Positions 1 through 13,498 of a DNA stretch of 64,000 nucleotides are shown here, one piece after another. The notes under the pieces were generated by a model. It saw only the letters and a list, made by a program, of their open reading frames with translations. It did no database searches and was not told where the DNA came from. The translations under genes were made by a program, and so were the position numbers. The stretch's first letter is position 1, and each line of letters starts with the position of its first letter. The DNA lies in contig NC_072472.1 of assembly GCF_027596085.1 (NCBI RefSeq), positions 20,010,680 to 20,074,679 on the forward strand, in the 5' to 3' direction. The stretch comes from Anoplopoma fimbria (Eukaryota > Chordata > Actinopteri > Perciformes > Anoplopomatidae).

Positions 1-200
1 CAGTCACCACCACTGAAGTGCCCTTGAGAGAGACCCTTAACCCGAACTGCTCCAGTGGAGCTTAGAGGCCAGCAGATCAGAATGGTTGTACTGGGCAGCT
101 TCCAGGTGTGAATGTGTGACTGTGCGAATGCGACTAGGACACGCTCCTGAAGAGGGATCAATACTCTCGGTGAAACTCCTCCCTTAATAAATGGTAAAAA
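1..200 (+). mobile_element. SINE-like fragment
   Basis: The stretch carries the CCCTTGAGAGAGACCCTTAACCC / CTGCTCC body typical of tRNA-derived fish SINEs (compare 62590-62700), followed by an A-rich end. The tRNA-like head lies outside the window or is lost, and the right boundary is vague. Confidence 0.5.
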
Positions 201-204
201 AAAA

Positions 205-3200
205 ACGGCTGTTTTCTCCAAAATCGCCCACCCTAGCTTTAATAAATGGTAAAAAAAACCCATCAAAAAACAATTCCATTCGTAGCGTATTGTAGATGTA
301 TTAAATTGTTTGAGAAAGATGAATCCTAGGGAGAAACCTGCTGTCTTTGGTGATCCTCTGACTGTTCATCTAGCACTAAATACTTAGAAGTAGGTTGACC
401 ATAGTGGAGCATATGTTCTAAAAGTTGTGCTGTAAAACTGTGTGATATGTTAAAGATGACTGTTCTGTGTGCAGCCTAGCTTAGTTATCAGAATTCTGGA
501 ATGCAGGTTATTGGATATTGGATATAATATAATGGCTGCCGTGCATTTGTTCATTTTATGGTGTGTATCTTTGTGTAGCATGTTTTTTTTTAGTGGTGGC
601 CACGCATGAAAAAAGGTTGTACCTGTGCTGTTTAAAAGTACTAATCTCAATGATGACAGAGTACTTTTGAACATGTTGTAAGGTTCTGACAGCCATTAGC
701 TACGCTCTTATGCACGATGACTAGACTTTGTCCAAACTACTTGCAGTAGAACTCAATATCTTGTCTGCATCACAGTCTACCTGTAAGACGCTCCAATGGC
801 ATGTGCTCACCTGAATGAATTGCAAGCTCAGGGGGGGATTCGTAGGGTCCTGATCTCATAACGGTTGTCTGCCAATACGCCCCACAAAGAGTTCTAATGA
901 GCTCTATGTGTCATTGTCTGATGAACATGTGTGTCTTACTGCTCTGCTGTTTGAGAAATATCTTTTCCTGGGAGGCTTGAATTTCTCTAATCAACTCTCA
1001 GTGTCATTGAATCTTTCCCAGGCAGACTGAAAAAAAACTTCTGTAGAGTGCTGATACTTGTAGACAGTCCTTGAAGTTTTGGGTCCCCTGTTTTTTCAGT
1101 GCTGTGATGAATTAGTATATTTAAACATCTGATATTTTGAGAAACTTTCTGACATTTTCTGGATATTCATTTATCCATTTAAGGTGATTTCATAAACTTT
1201 TTGGTGTTTTCAGGTGGCTTTGGTCCGGTTCTAATCAATCATTTTAGCATTAATGTAGTCTATTAACATCCACCGGTGATCGTCAACTGTTAAGACGAAG
1301 ATCTGTATAAGCTATATGTTAATGCAGGATCATTTGGTTTCTGGATAACATGTATGTGCGTAAGGATTTTTCTTGATCAATCAGAAAGTGAAAAGTAGTT
1401 CAAACATGATTCTGTCCTATCATGTATTTTGCTCAATAAAGAAGTGAAATGTAGCGACAGTTACATATTATTCTTTTTTTATGTCTTATGCAGTCTGGAC
1501 TAATAATGCCCGTAGTGAGTCAGCTCGTGTGACACCTGAGAAGATTAAAAAAAAAAAGAAAAGTAAAATACAGAATGCTCTGCTGCCAGAATTTGATTTC
1601 CTCCTCACATGGAGCTGATGATGCAGGATGATCAGCATCACCAATACTGGGTCATTTTACATGACTTCATGTTTACAGCTCTTGGTTTGTTTAAAGCCAG
1701 TGTGAACACTGAACTGAAAAGCAACAAATTAACTTGTTTTTCCTGGTCCAAACCAAATATATATTTGTAAGAACTATGCAAAAACAGCCCTCTGTTTCTC
1801 TTACTAAAACCTGTTAAATGCAGAGATTAAATTTCAGCAGCTGTTTAAAATATTTCATTACATAAATAAGGAGGTGAGGTCAGCACATATATTATAAAGT
1901 TCTAAATCACTGATTTTTATCCCTTTTTCATTGCTGCCTAGTTGGCAAATTTCATATGTGGATTAGAGTGACTCTTACTGTTTCAAGCCATGTCAAAGGT
2001 TAAAGATGTCATTGGTAGGTTTTAAGGGTTTCATGTGTACTTAACGGATTACAGGACTCCTCTTGTGCTTTACATCAGATAGATGATCTGTTGGAGCTGC
2101 TGTTAAATTCAGGGTACATTACAATCATTTACTTCTGTTTGTATGTTCTCGCATTATGTCCGTAGGAGTACTAACAAAAACAACAACAACATGTGTGAGT
2201 CTTCACTTCATTTAACACACCTCTACATCACTTTTACACTGGAAAACTACTGTCTGCAAAGACAGATTCATATTTTCACATAGTTCTTCAATGGGAATTT
2301 ATGCAAGCATTTTATTGAATATTTTCTCTTTCCTGTGATTTTCAATGACTCAGTTTCCCTGAAAGCAACAGTGGCTGTGACTGATATTTAGATAATCACA
2401 GCTCAGTGATAATTGATGTAGACTAGGCTGCCATCTTGTGAAGAGAGGGAGAATTGTAATGAATCATGCTATTAGACAAATCCTGTCCCCCAACACTTAA
2501 CATGGTATATGGAACATCTTATATATCAACCTGTTCATATACACTTATCGTGGCTCATTGTGGTAACTTTGCATGTGTCAAATGTTAAATAAGCCTGGTG
2601 TGTATTACATGACTCTGAGTGAGAATGAATAAATTGAGAAGACATTTGCTTTCAAATACGCAATAGAAAATCTTAACACCAACATTTGTCGTCACCATTC
2701 TAATACAATTCAAATTCCATCAAGGATTTTGAGCGAAGAAACAACACAATGTTCATCAGTGAAGAAATCAGAAACTTTCAAATTTGTACTTTAATGTATT
2801 TATTCATTTAAACCTCCAGTGTATTTTATTTATATAATACTTTTCAAATGCCATGCTTCATAGAATCCCAAAAATTTTAATTGGACTGAAACAAGATTAA
2901 AAAAGAGCGAGCACATTTTAGGTATGTGGCTCCATAAGTGAATCACATGTTTCTATATTTATCATTTGGAATCCTTCACCCTAATATCTATAATCTGTAT
3001 CTAATCTATGACAACATGTTGACACGAGCAGTCACAGCAAGATAGCTTGAATATATCATATTTGTTGTGAAATGTTATTTATTATTCAGACAACGAATGT
3101 GTATACATAAAATAAAAAAGGCAAGGAATAAAGTAAATTAAATATGTAAATTAAAATAGTGAACTTATAATTAATAAGTAGATAAATAAAAAAACAATAA

Positions 3201-3282
3201 CATAAAAATAATAATAATTTTCAATTGTAGTGGAACCACTTGACTGTTTAACGCTCCAGTTGTACAATATCATCGTAAAGAA
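205..3282. other. AT-rich intergenic/intronic DNA, nothing recognised
   Basis: Only short chance reading frames are seen. The stretch is rich in A and T runs, with no splice-bounded exon or identifiable element. Confidence 0.6.
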
Positions 3283-3286
3283 TTAA

Positions 3287-3736
3287 AGTGGCCCTATTTT
3301 GCTTTTCCACTTTTCCCCTCTTCTTTAGTGTGTTATATATGTCTTTGTACATGTAAAAGGTCTGTCGAGGTCTTCCGTAACTTTATGAGGTCATAATGTT
3401 ACGGAAGTGACGTAAAACTGCTTCCGGCTTGTTTGGCCCTCAAACAAGAAAAGAGAGAGACGGAGCTGAAGCTCCGGAGGAAGAGTTCTTTGAAATGTGA
3501 AATGTTGACCAATCACAACAGAGCAGGCTGGCTGACCAATCATGGCAGACTTTGCTTTTTGGAGGGAGGAGTAAGCGCTACAACAGAGCATTTCAGAGAG
3601 AGGGTGAGAAGAGGTGCTGCAGAACAGGCAGGATGAGAAAAACAAGGAGGATTATGAGCATTAATGCATGGAAACATGTTGTAACTGTAACTTGAGATAA
3701 AAATATGCACCCGGAAAATAGCATAATAGGGCCTGT
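3287..3736 (+). mobile_element. TTAA-flanked non-autonomous DNA transposon, copy 1
   Basis: The element is 450 bp and flanked by TTAA at 3283-3286 and 3737-3740. The left end reads AGTGGCCCTATTTTGC and the right end, reverse-complemented, reads ACAGGCCCTATTATGC, so the inner ~11 bases form the inverted repeat. Two more copies are at 14249 and 43912. TTAA target choice is used by piggyBac and Kolobok elements; which applies is not settled. Short frames inside are shared by the copies and are not genes. Confidence 0.8.
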
Positions 3737-3740
3737 TTAA

Positions 3741-5227
3741 GTAAATAAAATGTTCGGGTCCAACTTCTGAAAATGACAAATTTAGTGTCAGCTTAAGCTG
3801 CACATGGAATTTGAATGTATTGGAGGTGAACAACAGGACTAGAACAAGAAAGAGAATAAGAGAGGCAGGGCAGACAGAGAGGGATGTGAGCAGATAAACA
3901 TCCAAAGAGTAACAACAGCATCACAATACTAAAACATATGCGTATATGTGTTTAGAGCAGAAGAGCAGGGTCAACTATTGAAAATAAATTAAATAATAAA
4001 ATATTGAGATTTCTCTCAGCCCTAAAAGCTTTGAGCTACTGTGTTCAACAAAAACACCCAGCCAATGAAGAAATGTTGGATATGTTCTAGTGTCCATTTA
4101 GTAAAACATGTGCAATTGCCATAGTGACTAGTGAGTGAGGAAATGTGTTGCTGCAGTGACATGCTTATAATGATGAAGGTCATTTGCAATGTCAAGCATT
4201 CATACCTGTCCCCACATAACACTATATCTCTCTCAGTACAGTTTCAGGTGTATTTATTCGACTCATCTGCTACTGTATGCAACATCTGATATTAAGTTGA
4301 GATGTAGTAATGTGTGTGATATGTGGAATATACAGATATAGTTGGAGCTCCAGTAGAGGGAGCCATAAGACTGGGCTAACTTTTGTTTATGTCCATCTTC
4401 ATCTTTTGCACAACATTCTGCCTTTGTCGGGAGTGATCGAAGGAAGACTCCCATCACAGTTTTTGAGCTAAAACATCTGGAGTTGTCCAGATCTGAGGTC
4501 TGAAGACTGTTTTTGTAACGGCTCTGAATTAGCTTTGAGTGGTTGACTGTCCACATCGCTGAAACAACAGCAAACTCTGTAGCAGTTCTTACTGATTGAA
4601 GTGTGAGGCAGACATGGGCTTTAAGTTGTATAATGTGAACATCCTTTGTTATGTAATACTAGATGTTGTGCATCTGGCATACTGCATGATCGTCATAGCA
4701 AGAGCTGATCTCAGTACTTCACTATAGTCGGCACCGTCAGCTAAGTCATTCCTCCCACTCTTGTCAGGTTATGAAGACACCCACACACTTAGCTGACCCT
4801 GCTGCAGTGGACTGTGCTTTACCTCAGCCTCGTGGTTGACCTCACAGGAAATTGCAGCCCAACACGCACAAGAGATACGGTACAAATTACTCTTTTCAGA
4901 CTCCCATCATGCTCGGGGCAGTGAGTAGGCATGGAATTAACATGAGGCTGTGAGTTATGATTCATCAATTATCGTGTTCTTCTAATGCAGCACCTCGGCT
5001 GACTCTCATTTGATCCTGACATCTGCTACGACTGTTCCTCAATCTGTTTCTCAATCAGTGATTAGGCAAAATGATGATGCGAGAATTTCACATCATGGTT
5101 ATAGTGACAAAAATGATCACATTTAGCAGTATCATCGTGGTATTGTTAAAATGAGTTGAAATGTTCCAAAAAGTACTGAAATATACAGTTAAATTAATAT
5201 TGTTATTTAAAGTAATATTATTATTAA

Positions 5228-5232
<5 letters not shown>
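3741..5232. other. intronic DNA, nothing recognised
   Basis: The few frames of 60-120 codons have no family resemblance. Confidence 0.55.

Positions 5233-5311
<79 letters not shown>
5233..5311. repeat. (CA)n microsatellite, about 39 units
   Basis: An uninterrupted CA tract is visible. Poly-CV peptides predicted across it are artefacts. Confidence 0.98.
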
Positions 5312-5313
<2 letters not shown>

Positions 5314-6648
5314 CCTCTTCTGTTTTGTATTTGAGTAATTGCGATGAACCCAACAATTGACACAAATACAGAGGAGTCTTGAAATCAAAGTCAACCACAT
5401 GGCTGAATAGTGGGTCCGCCTCAAAAGTCAGTCCACCTTAAGGCATAACGTTGTTTCTAACTTCAGGGCTAACCCTCTTCACTTTAATTCTGAAATCAGA
5501 AGGTGGCAAGCAAGACATGGGAACTTGGCTCGGATCAGATCATGTGAAGTTGAAGCATTTATTCACTGACACACAGTACTGCTGAAAGCAGAGAGTAAAA
5601 CAAAGTCCAAGGATCCTGTATACCTCCAGTCTCAGATCAACTGGTTTCAGAGGCAGATGTCACTGGGTGTCATGTGTGTCTGGAGAGCAGTGGGAGTTTT
5701 GCATGATATGAATATATGACAGGCTTGCAGGAAGACCAACAAACAAATGTATTTCTGCCTTGTCACAGCATTGGTATTATTTTCATAGTTTTGGCCACCA
5801 TTCCTGTCAGCGATGAATACAGTGTACTCATCAGGCTAATCTTTAAGATCTGGGGACGTGGCAACATAACTAAATAGAAGTCACATGGGACAAAAACACA
5901 AGCAATCAGACAATAAGAAGTTTCCGTCCAGTGTTGACAAATGTATTTGGAGTAGAAAATGATGCTGAACTGTACAGTTATTACCCAAACATTCATCACA
6001 GTTTACAGAAACACGTCCTCGTTCTGTCCCTCGTCCCCCTAGCAGTGCTGACATACAGTTTTCCTTTGCAATGAGAGATTGTTAAGGACATTATTAATCA
6101 CAAAGTGATGGTGTTACTATTGTTGTGGCTGTACATGAGCTCATGTAGAGCCCCCAAACACTGCTTTCTTCAAAAATCTTTTTTTTCTCCAGTCAAAATC
6201 TTCAGGTCTGTGTTTTCATGCGTTCTCAGGAGAGAAGTGGATTTCAGTGTCGTTTAGCTCCTACAATGTGTTGCTGCCCAGAGTCTCATGGCGTTTTTTC
6301 AGAGTTTAACGGTTTAAAAATTGTTTTTTAAAAAAAGCTAAAGTTTCGGTGCTAACAGCGCTAACGGTAAAGACAACGGTAACAGTGCTGGCAGAGCTAA
6401 CAATGTTTCCCTGAGGGACAAACAGATGGGTGCTAAGCTTCTGTGATGTTACTGTTTGTTGGGACGTATTTATCAGCTGTAACTTCTGTATGAGTGCTAT
6501 GCAGAGCAGCCGCAGTGAGCTAATCAGTGGGGAACGCTAAAGTGCACAAAAAGGCACACAAAGCCGGCCCGGCTATGACAACAAAGTACAGAGATGCTCG
6601 GGTCACAACACACACAGAGGGAGAGAGATTTCATTTCTGCTCAGGTAG
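5312..6648. other. intronic DNA, nothing recognised
   Basis: No repeat family or exon was identified. The right part, near 6340-6420, has several short GCTAAC motifs with no clear unit. Confidence 0.5.
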
Positions 6649-6964
6649 ACGGCTGTGGCTCAGTGGAGAGCAGGGTCGTCCTCCAATCAGAGGATCGGCG
6701 GTTCGATCCCTGGCTCTGGCAGTCCATGTCGATGTGTCCTTGGGCAAGACACTTAACCCCGACTCCCGAAGGCTGTGCCATCGGTGTATGAATGGGTGTG
6801 AATGATTAGAGATACCCTGATGGGCAGGTGGCACCTTGCATGGTAGCTCCTGTCATCAGTGTATGAATGGGTGTGAATGGGTGAATGATTAGTTATGTAA
6901 AAGCGCTTTGAGTGGTCGGAAGACTAGAAAAGCGCTATACAAGTACAGTCCATTTACCATTTAG
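6649..6964 (+). mobile_element. tRNA-derived SINE, full-length copy
   Basis: The head has a Pol III A box (TGGCTCAGTGG) and B box (GGTTCGATCCC). The body contains CCTTGGGCAAGACACTTAACCCC and the end reads CAGTCCATTTACCATTTA. It is nearly colinear with the copy at 40391, which confirms the family. The tRNA-like head is part of the SINE, not a tRNA gene. Confidence 0.9.
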
Positions 6965-9900
6965 ACATTACTCCACTATATCTTTACATAGACAATAGTT
7001 TGATGCGTTATTAATAGAAAATGCTATAGAGAACCTTTCAAATAAAATGCAGAAAATAGGGTGAGTCAGAGCTTAAAGTGTTAACTTCTTGCAGTCATTA
7101 GTTTTAATCCTCCTCTCACTGTTCCTTCAAATTGGTGTTAACCCTAAGTGGAGTTATCCACCCACTATACACTGTTCCTCTGGTATACATTCAGATATTC
7201 CCTTACTTTCTCCAGTGGTGAAGCTGCAGCTTTACAAGTGTAGAAAAAAGGATGTGAACTCGAGACTCAATGGTGTGGGATATTTGGGGACAAAAAAATT
7301 ATATTTTTCTTTAACTCTTGTTCTCCAGCCCTCGCGTTACAAAAATAGAACAACTATGATTCATATCCTCTTTATTTACACCATTCACAAAAATTGTGAG
7401 AGTTGTGTATTGGTCAATAACCTGTACTTCAAAATGCATTCCTTCACATATTCTTTTCATTTTAACAGCCCCGATTTGACTATTAAATGTTATTTCCTTG
7501 AGGGGGGTGAGAGCCAGAGGAGTGAGCAGTGATTTATTACCAATAATTGGTAGCCTGTGTGTGTTGGGAGTAGAAGGATTAGCTGGCACCTTAGTCACTG
7601 TGGAGGAGGGCTAGCTGTAGGGAAGGGATGCAGCTGGAATAATTGCTCCCCAAAGAAGCACAGCTACACAGGAGCCATCGCTATGAGTCCCAGCCTACTC
7701 CACCCACCCGTTATGTAAGCATGAAGAAAGCAGATCAGCATTGTGACAATGGGTATTTACTGTAAAAATGCTTTGTGCTTTGTTGAAGTTGAATTTTGTA
7801 CTTATAAAAAAACATGCTTCAAAGAGGATGCAAATCTCCTCAGATTCACCATCGAGTTGCTAAGCAAACCCAAAAGGGCAAGAGTAGCAAACAGTCGCTG
7901 TCAAGGACTTGAAAACCAAAAGAAAGGATGTGCCGGAGTAAAGTAGTACCTTAAAATTATAGTGGCGGCAATGGAAATTAGCTATCCACTGAACCATGTA
8001 AGTTGGGAGATTCTAATAGGGGGCACTACAATGAGCTTTACTTCTGAAACTCATTAAAACAGCTTTATAGTCTCCAGTAATAATACATATAAAAATGCAT
8101 TTTTAATACAGTCACTGGTGGAGAGTAATGAAGTATTCTCAAGTACTGTGTACTTAACGCTAGGGTGTAGGGCTGGGCAACAAAATCTTCTATTCCTATA
8201 TAGGTCATTTCATAGGTCAGTTCAACATTATGAACTGTATATATTTATTGCATGTGTCCTGGTTATAATACTCCATATGAAATAGCCACAGGGTAAAGTT
8301 GATCAGGTATACTCCTATGTGAATTAAATTCTTTAAAAACTAAAAATATTTTTTTCATATTATTAAGAGCTTTAGTTTGTTAACAGTTTAAGTGTAATTA
8401 TAGAGACAATTTACTGGTCAGTATTGCATGTGTGTGCTGAAGAGCAGGATTCATGCTATCTAGCCCTGCTACCAAAAATACTCACCAGATTGGGATTTTG
8501 TCATTGTTTTTTTTCTGATAAAGCCTATGGATTAACAGTTAATGCCAAGGCTTAACAGATACTTCCACTGTAAAAGTATAATTACATGATTACACATTTT
8601 AGCATGCATGTTATCCTGTTATATAACTTTATTTTATTTTATTTATTTTTTTGACCCACACTTTAACATACTGCCCAAATCTGTAAAAGTAGACCGTAGC
8701 ATCAGTGAAGGCTTGATACCTGAACCACAACTTTGGAGGACATTTGTACATGATAGAGTGTAACTGACAAAGCTGGACACTACTCTTGTTAAAGTTTGAA
8801 GAGGTATAATGTGAACAGTGTAACAGTCTTAAATCTAAAGCTGATAAAAGATAATCTCAGTAGGATGACAGTAAGACTTTGCTGGCACAAGCATTATAAC
8901 AAAAATTTGCTAAAAGTTATAACTACTGTTTCCCCACACAAAACAAATATTTGTTGTGTATAGATGCACAATAAAAATGAAATGCTGTTTTGATTAAAAT
9001 CATATTAATCATTAGTTTGATGTGCTGTTAATGGAAAGTGGCAAATCCATTAACTGATTAGACAATATTTGAAAATGGACACTTCTTCGTCTCTCATCAA
9101 GAGTAAAAATTCCAGTGATTTGCAGGTTCAAGCTTCCCAATGTGAGCATTTGCTGCTTTTTTCTGCTTTACATAATTTGAAACGTAATATCTATAAGCTT
9201 TTGGACGAAATCACCCTGGACTCTGGGAATTAGTAGTTGGGTCCCACTCTTGTATGTCATTTTATAAACACCATTACATTTTTTTAGTTGCAGCCATTTT
9301 ATGTTGGTTACAGCTCGTACCAGGGAATCGGCTCTAAATGTGATCAGTTAACCATCTCTCTGAGGCTTACAAATGGAAATCCCCCTTGCCAGTGGAGATT
9401 TCCAGCATGAACACATTTATTAGACACACATACAAGCTGCATATAGTAGTGAGTTCTCCTCTGCAGGGCTCATGATGCCTTTTTCATGCAGGCTATGCTG
9501 CCTTCTTTAAAGCAGCAGAAAGTGTGAATGGACCGTTCCAGAGCTGCTAGTCACTATCTTTGTGTCAAGTTATTTTTGCCTGACACAAAACTTGTACAAA
9601 GCGTGATGAAAACACTATACTGGTGTGACAAGCAGGCTTTGTAGATATCAGAGGGAAGGGGGTGGAGAACGGGATGCCAGGTTGGACAGATGTTCAACCA
9701 CTTTAGAGTGGAGAAGTGGAGTTTTTTTTCATTAAGGCAGAGTTGGAAAGGACTGCTGGCAGAGTTAAGCACAGAGGAGGGCTGAATTAGAAATCAGCTA
9801 TGCAGGGTGTAAGGTCATTGTCTGCATTGAGGGGAACAGGCGGCCTCTATGTCTGAGGATTAGGCTCAATGTTTGCGTCCCACCAGGCATCTGGTCCTCT

Positions 9901-10980
9901 CACAGCACACTGTTTCACAGGATAGCACGCTGCAACCTGACCGGAGAGAGCAGGGAGCTTTTACTGCACTGTGAGTTACTCTTGACAACTTTCTGTCTCT
10001 GTATTTCTCAAACTGAAACTACGGTCACTTTTTTCCCTCTGTCCCTTTATGCCTAGCTATTAATTGTCACAGTTGATGGTTTTGAGTGGAATGTACCGTA
10101 GAGAGGATAGTATTTAAGACCAACTGTCACTTCTCATGTGGACATTGAGGTGAGCGCTGCAGATGAATGTTTGGTTTCCTTTTGTAAACTATTTTTTATT
10201 TAATTCATTATAATGGATCAAAAGTCAGATATAGTTTATCAGTGTAAACACAAGCTACACTGGATGTCATGTGCTGTATTGCAACGTTTATGTAAAAGTC
10301 TACTGCATAACTTTATTCGGTCATAATAATAAATAAAAATAAATAAATGAGTGACAGCTCACAACGACTGGTTTTGTACCATAGAGTCTTACACATATAC
10401 TCACCCCGCTGTAAACCAACCATTCAATAGCCTTTGGGGATTTGCATACATTATACTGTTTTAATTTGCATCCATAATAGCCTGTTTTCATTTGAATTAC
10501 AAAACAAACTTGTTTGTTTGTTTGTTTGTTTGTTTTACCAAAAACTTCAATATTAATTATAGATTTTTTCATTTATTTTCTGAACACTCGTGCAATCTTT
10601 TTTGTGATAAGATTGGGACAGAAACATGACCCTGTATCTGCTGGTTTTCATTAAGATATATTGAAATGTAAATGTATCCCATCACTTGTTAAGGGTCTGG
10701 TTCTTCTGTAGAACATCACCAGCCATTCAAGAACAATAGCACATGAATTGAATGCCAAACAAAAAGCTTACTTGAGTCATGCAATGCATATGCTTTGTGG
10801 TAGATAACGATAATGATGCACCAATAGATGTTCAGTCCATCGCTCCAGAAGATTCTAATGCAGTGAGGATCAAACAGCTGTGGCTCATGCAGACGTTTAG
10901 TCAAAGCAGAACATACAGAGCATTCACCCATACAGTGACCTGGCTGAATGTAAAATGTACATTTCATATGTCTGTCCAAA
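6965..10980. other. intronic DNA with minor repeats
   Basis: Contains a short (TTTG)n tract at about 10508-10535, and near 8113-8160 a piece resembling the TACTTTTACTT family seen at 33407. Frames up to 147 codons (7089-7532) show no domain and are probably chance. Confidence 0.5.
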
Positions 10981-11373
10981 ATTCAATTCAATTCAGTTTA
11001 TTTTGTATAGCCCAAAATCACAACTTACAAATTTGCCTCAGAGGGCTTTTCAGTCTGTACACATGCGACATCCTCTGTCCCGGAACCCTCACATCGGCAC
11101 AGGAAAAACCTTTTAACAGGGAGAAAAAAGGAAGAAACCTATGGGAGAGCGACAGAGGAGGGATCCTTCTCCCAGGATGGACAGAATGCAATAGATGTCA
11201 TGTGTACAGAATGAACAGCATAGCAGAGATACAACACATTCAATGTATATGACATAAATGATTCATATAATCACAGTAGTAAGCAGAGTAACGAAGGAAA
11301 AAATTAAGACTACTTATAAAAGCAGCAATGACTATAGTGGAATTGAAATAATGATATAGGGAATAGTATTAGT

Positions 11374-11700
11374 AATGTGACTAATAATAATAATGGTAGT
11401 AGCAGTTGGTGTCAGCAGGGCCACAGCAGGAGGCACGACCACAGTCCAGGTACAGCCACGATTTATGGAAACCTGCGAGGCGAGAAAGCACAAAGACTCC
11501 AGGGTAGAAGCAAAGCCAATAAGCGTGATAGTACAGGGAATGATAATAGTAATGTGACTAATTATAATAGTGGTAGTAGCAGTGGGTGTCAGCAAGGCCA
11601 CAGCAGGTGGCACGATGACAATCCAGATATAACCCCGATTCCTGGGAACCTGCGAGGCGAGAAAGCACAAGGACACCGGGGAAGAAGCAAAATCAGTAAT
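11374..11700 (-). repeat. tandem ~177-bp units in the LINE 3' UTR
   Basis: Two related units start at 11374 and 11551. Each contains GTGTCAGCA..GGCCACAGCAGG and CTGCGAGGCGAGAAAGCAC. Plus-strand frames here come from this repeat and are not genes. Confidence 0.85.
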
Positions 11701-12172
11701 TTGCATAAATAGGAGATTTATACATAAAGAAGGAGGGAGAGAAGAGGAGAGAGGAGCTCAGTGTATCCTAGGTAGTCCCCCGGCTGTCTAGGCATATAGC
11801 AGCATATCTAGGGGCTGGACCAAGGCAAACTTGAACCAGCCCTAACTATAAGCTCTATCAAAAAGGAAGGTCTTAAGCCTGCTCTTAAAAGCGGTGAGTG
11901 TGTCTGCCCCCCGGACTGAAACTGAAACCTGGTTCCACAGAAGAGGAGCCTGATAACTGGCTGATAACTCTGGCTCCCATCCTACTTTTATATACTCTAG
12001 GAACTACAAGTAACCCTGCATTGATGGAGCGCAGCTCTCTAGTTGGGTAATATGGAACTATAAGTTCCTTAAGATAAGACGGTGCCTGACCAGTTAGAGC
12101 TTTGCAGGTGAGTAGAAGGATTCTAAATTCTATTCTTGATTTAACAGGGAGCCAGTGCAGAGAAGCTAATGT

Positions 12173-12430
12173 TCAATTCAATTCAATTCAGTTTATTTTG
12201 TATAGCCCAGAATCACAAATTACAAATTTGCCTCAGAGGGCTTTACAATCTGTACACATGCGACATCCTCTGTCCTTCCCCTCACATCGGCACAGGAAAA
12301 ACTCCCCTAAAAAAACCATTTAACAGGGAGAAAAAAGAAAGAAACCTATGGGAGAGCGACAGAGGAGGGATCCTTCTCCCAGGATGGACAGAATGCAATA
12401 GATGTCATGTGTACAGAATGAACAGCATAA
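12173..12430 (-). mobile_element. nested Rex1-type 3'-end fragment
   Basis: It starts with ATTCAATTCAATTCAG and matches the tail at 10981-11222 closely. It interrupts the sequence coding the C-terminal RT region of the older copy (AGCTAAT before it, AATACTGGAG after it). Confidence 0.85.
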
Positions 12431-12542
12431 CAATACTGGAGTAATATGCTCTCTTTTCTTACACGTGCTGCAGCATTCTGGATCAACTGTAGAGATTTAA
12501 GAGACTTATTAGAGCAGCCTGATAATAACGAATTGCATTAAT

Positions 12543-13222
12543 CTAGTCTAGAGGTAACAAATTAACTAGTTTTTCTGCATTGCTTTGAGACAGGATTTGC
12601 CTGATTTTCGAAATGTTACGTAAATGAAAAAAGGCTGTCCTTGAGATCTGAGTTAAAAGATAGATCCTGATCAAAGATAACTCCGAGGTTCTTAACGGTA
12701 GTGCTGGATGCCAGATCCATGCCATCTAGAGAAACTATATCGTTAGATAATTGATTTCGAAGGTGATCTGGGCCTAGTAGAATAACTTCAGTTTTGTCGG
12801 AGTTTAACATCAAGAAGTTGCAGGTCATCCAGGTTTTTATGTCCTTAAGACATGCTTGAAGTTTAGAGAACTGGTTAGTTTCGTCTGGCTTAATCGATAG
12901 ATGTAACTGGGTATCATCTGCATAACAATGAAAGTTTATTGAGTGTTTTCTGATAATATTCCCTAAAGGAAGCATATATAAGGTGAATAAAATTGGTCCA
13001 AGAACAGACCCTTGTGGAACTCCGTGACTAACCTTGGTTTTCATCGAGGTTTCATTGTTTACATATACAAACTGAGATCGGTCTGATAAATACGACTTAA
13101 ACCAGCTAAGTGCGGTTCCTTTAATGCCTATTAGATGCTCCAGTCTCTGTAAAAAGATTTGATGGTCAATGGTATCGAACGCAGCACTAAGGTCTAACAA
13201 TACAAGTACAGAGACAAAATGT
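12543..13222 (-). pseudogene. reverse transcriptase remnant of the Rex1-type LINE
   Basis: The minus-strand frame from about 13222 shows RT motifs in order: LLDLSAAFDTIDH, then GVPQGSVLGPILFTLYM, then YADDTQL with the catalytic Asp pair, then NSDKTEVILLGP and VKNLGVIFDQDLSF. Near 12650 the frame shifts, and the continuation ISRTAFFHLRNISKIRQIL is in another frame, followed by a stop. The endonuclease half is missing through 5' truncation. The enzyme would copy the element's RNA at a nicked target; this copy cannot encode a full protein. Confidence 0.9.
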
Positions 13223-13498
13223 TTGCGTAAGAACCTTGGCTGCTTTCACAAACATTGTCCTCACAAAAAATTTGGATTATGCCCATTTTGTTATGGCATG
13301 TGAATGTTATATAAAAAAACTAAATTGATATTGAACTGTGAGATTGTCAGTACCATTATTTGAATGAATAGTACAATGGTTGTAGCGCTGACTCAGGATG
13401 TTCTGGTCTCCACATCAAATGAGTTTATTTTAGTTTACTGCGTTGACTTTGGAGAAGTTAACCAACACCTGAGTCATGTAATATCTCTGTTTCCACAG

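Larger units (their letters stand above)
10981..13222 (-). mobile_element. Rex1-type LINE, 5'-truncated, with nested 3'-end insertion
   Basis: On the minus strand this runs from a reverse transcriptase core (13222-12430) through a conserved C-terminal region (about 12170-11880, encoding LHWLPVKSRIEFRILL and APSYLKEL) into a 3' UTR ending in GAATT tandem units at 10981. A second 3'-end fragment is inserted in the middle (12173-12430). Rex1 elements are abundant in teleosts and end in short tandem repeats. The name rests on the remembered RT sequence and tail type; a related CR1-like family is the alternative. Confidence 0.8.

Noticed and set aside
5207..5424. Reading frames rich in Cys-Val over the CA tract
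   Set aside because: Pure translation of a microsatellite; the same happens at 23855-24109 and 45425-45905 apart from the short MDCLCIVTTK segment.
6649..6730. tRNA-like sequence with A and B boxes
   Set aside because: The same sequence recurs at 40391 and, related, at 19925 (reverse) and 62503, always with a SINE body and tail; it is a SINE head, not a tRNA gene.
10779..11252. 157-codon plus-strand frame
   Set aside because: It runs from unique intron into the antisense 3' end of the Rex1-type LINE; similar frames recur at the other tail copies.
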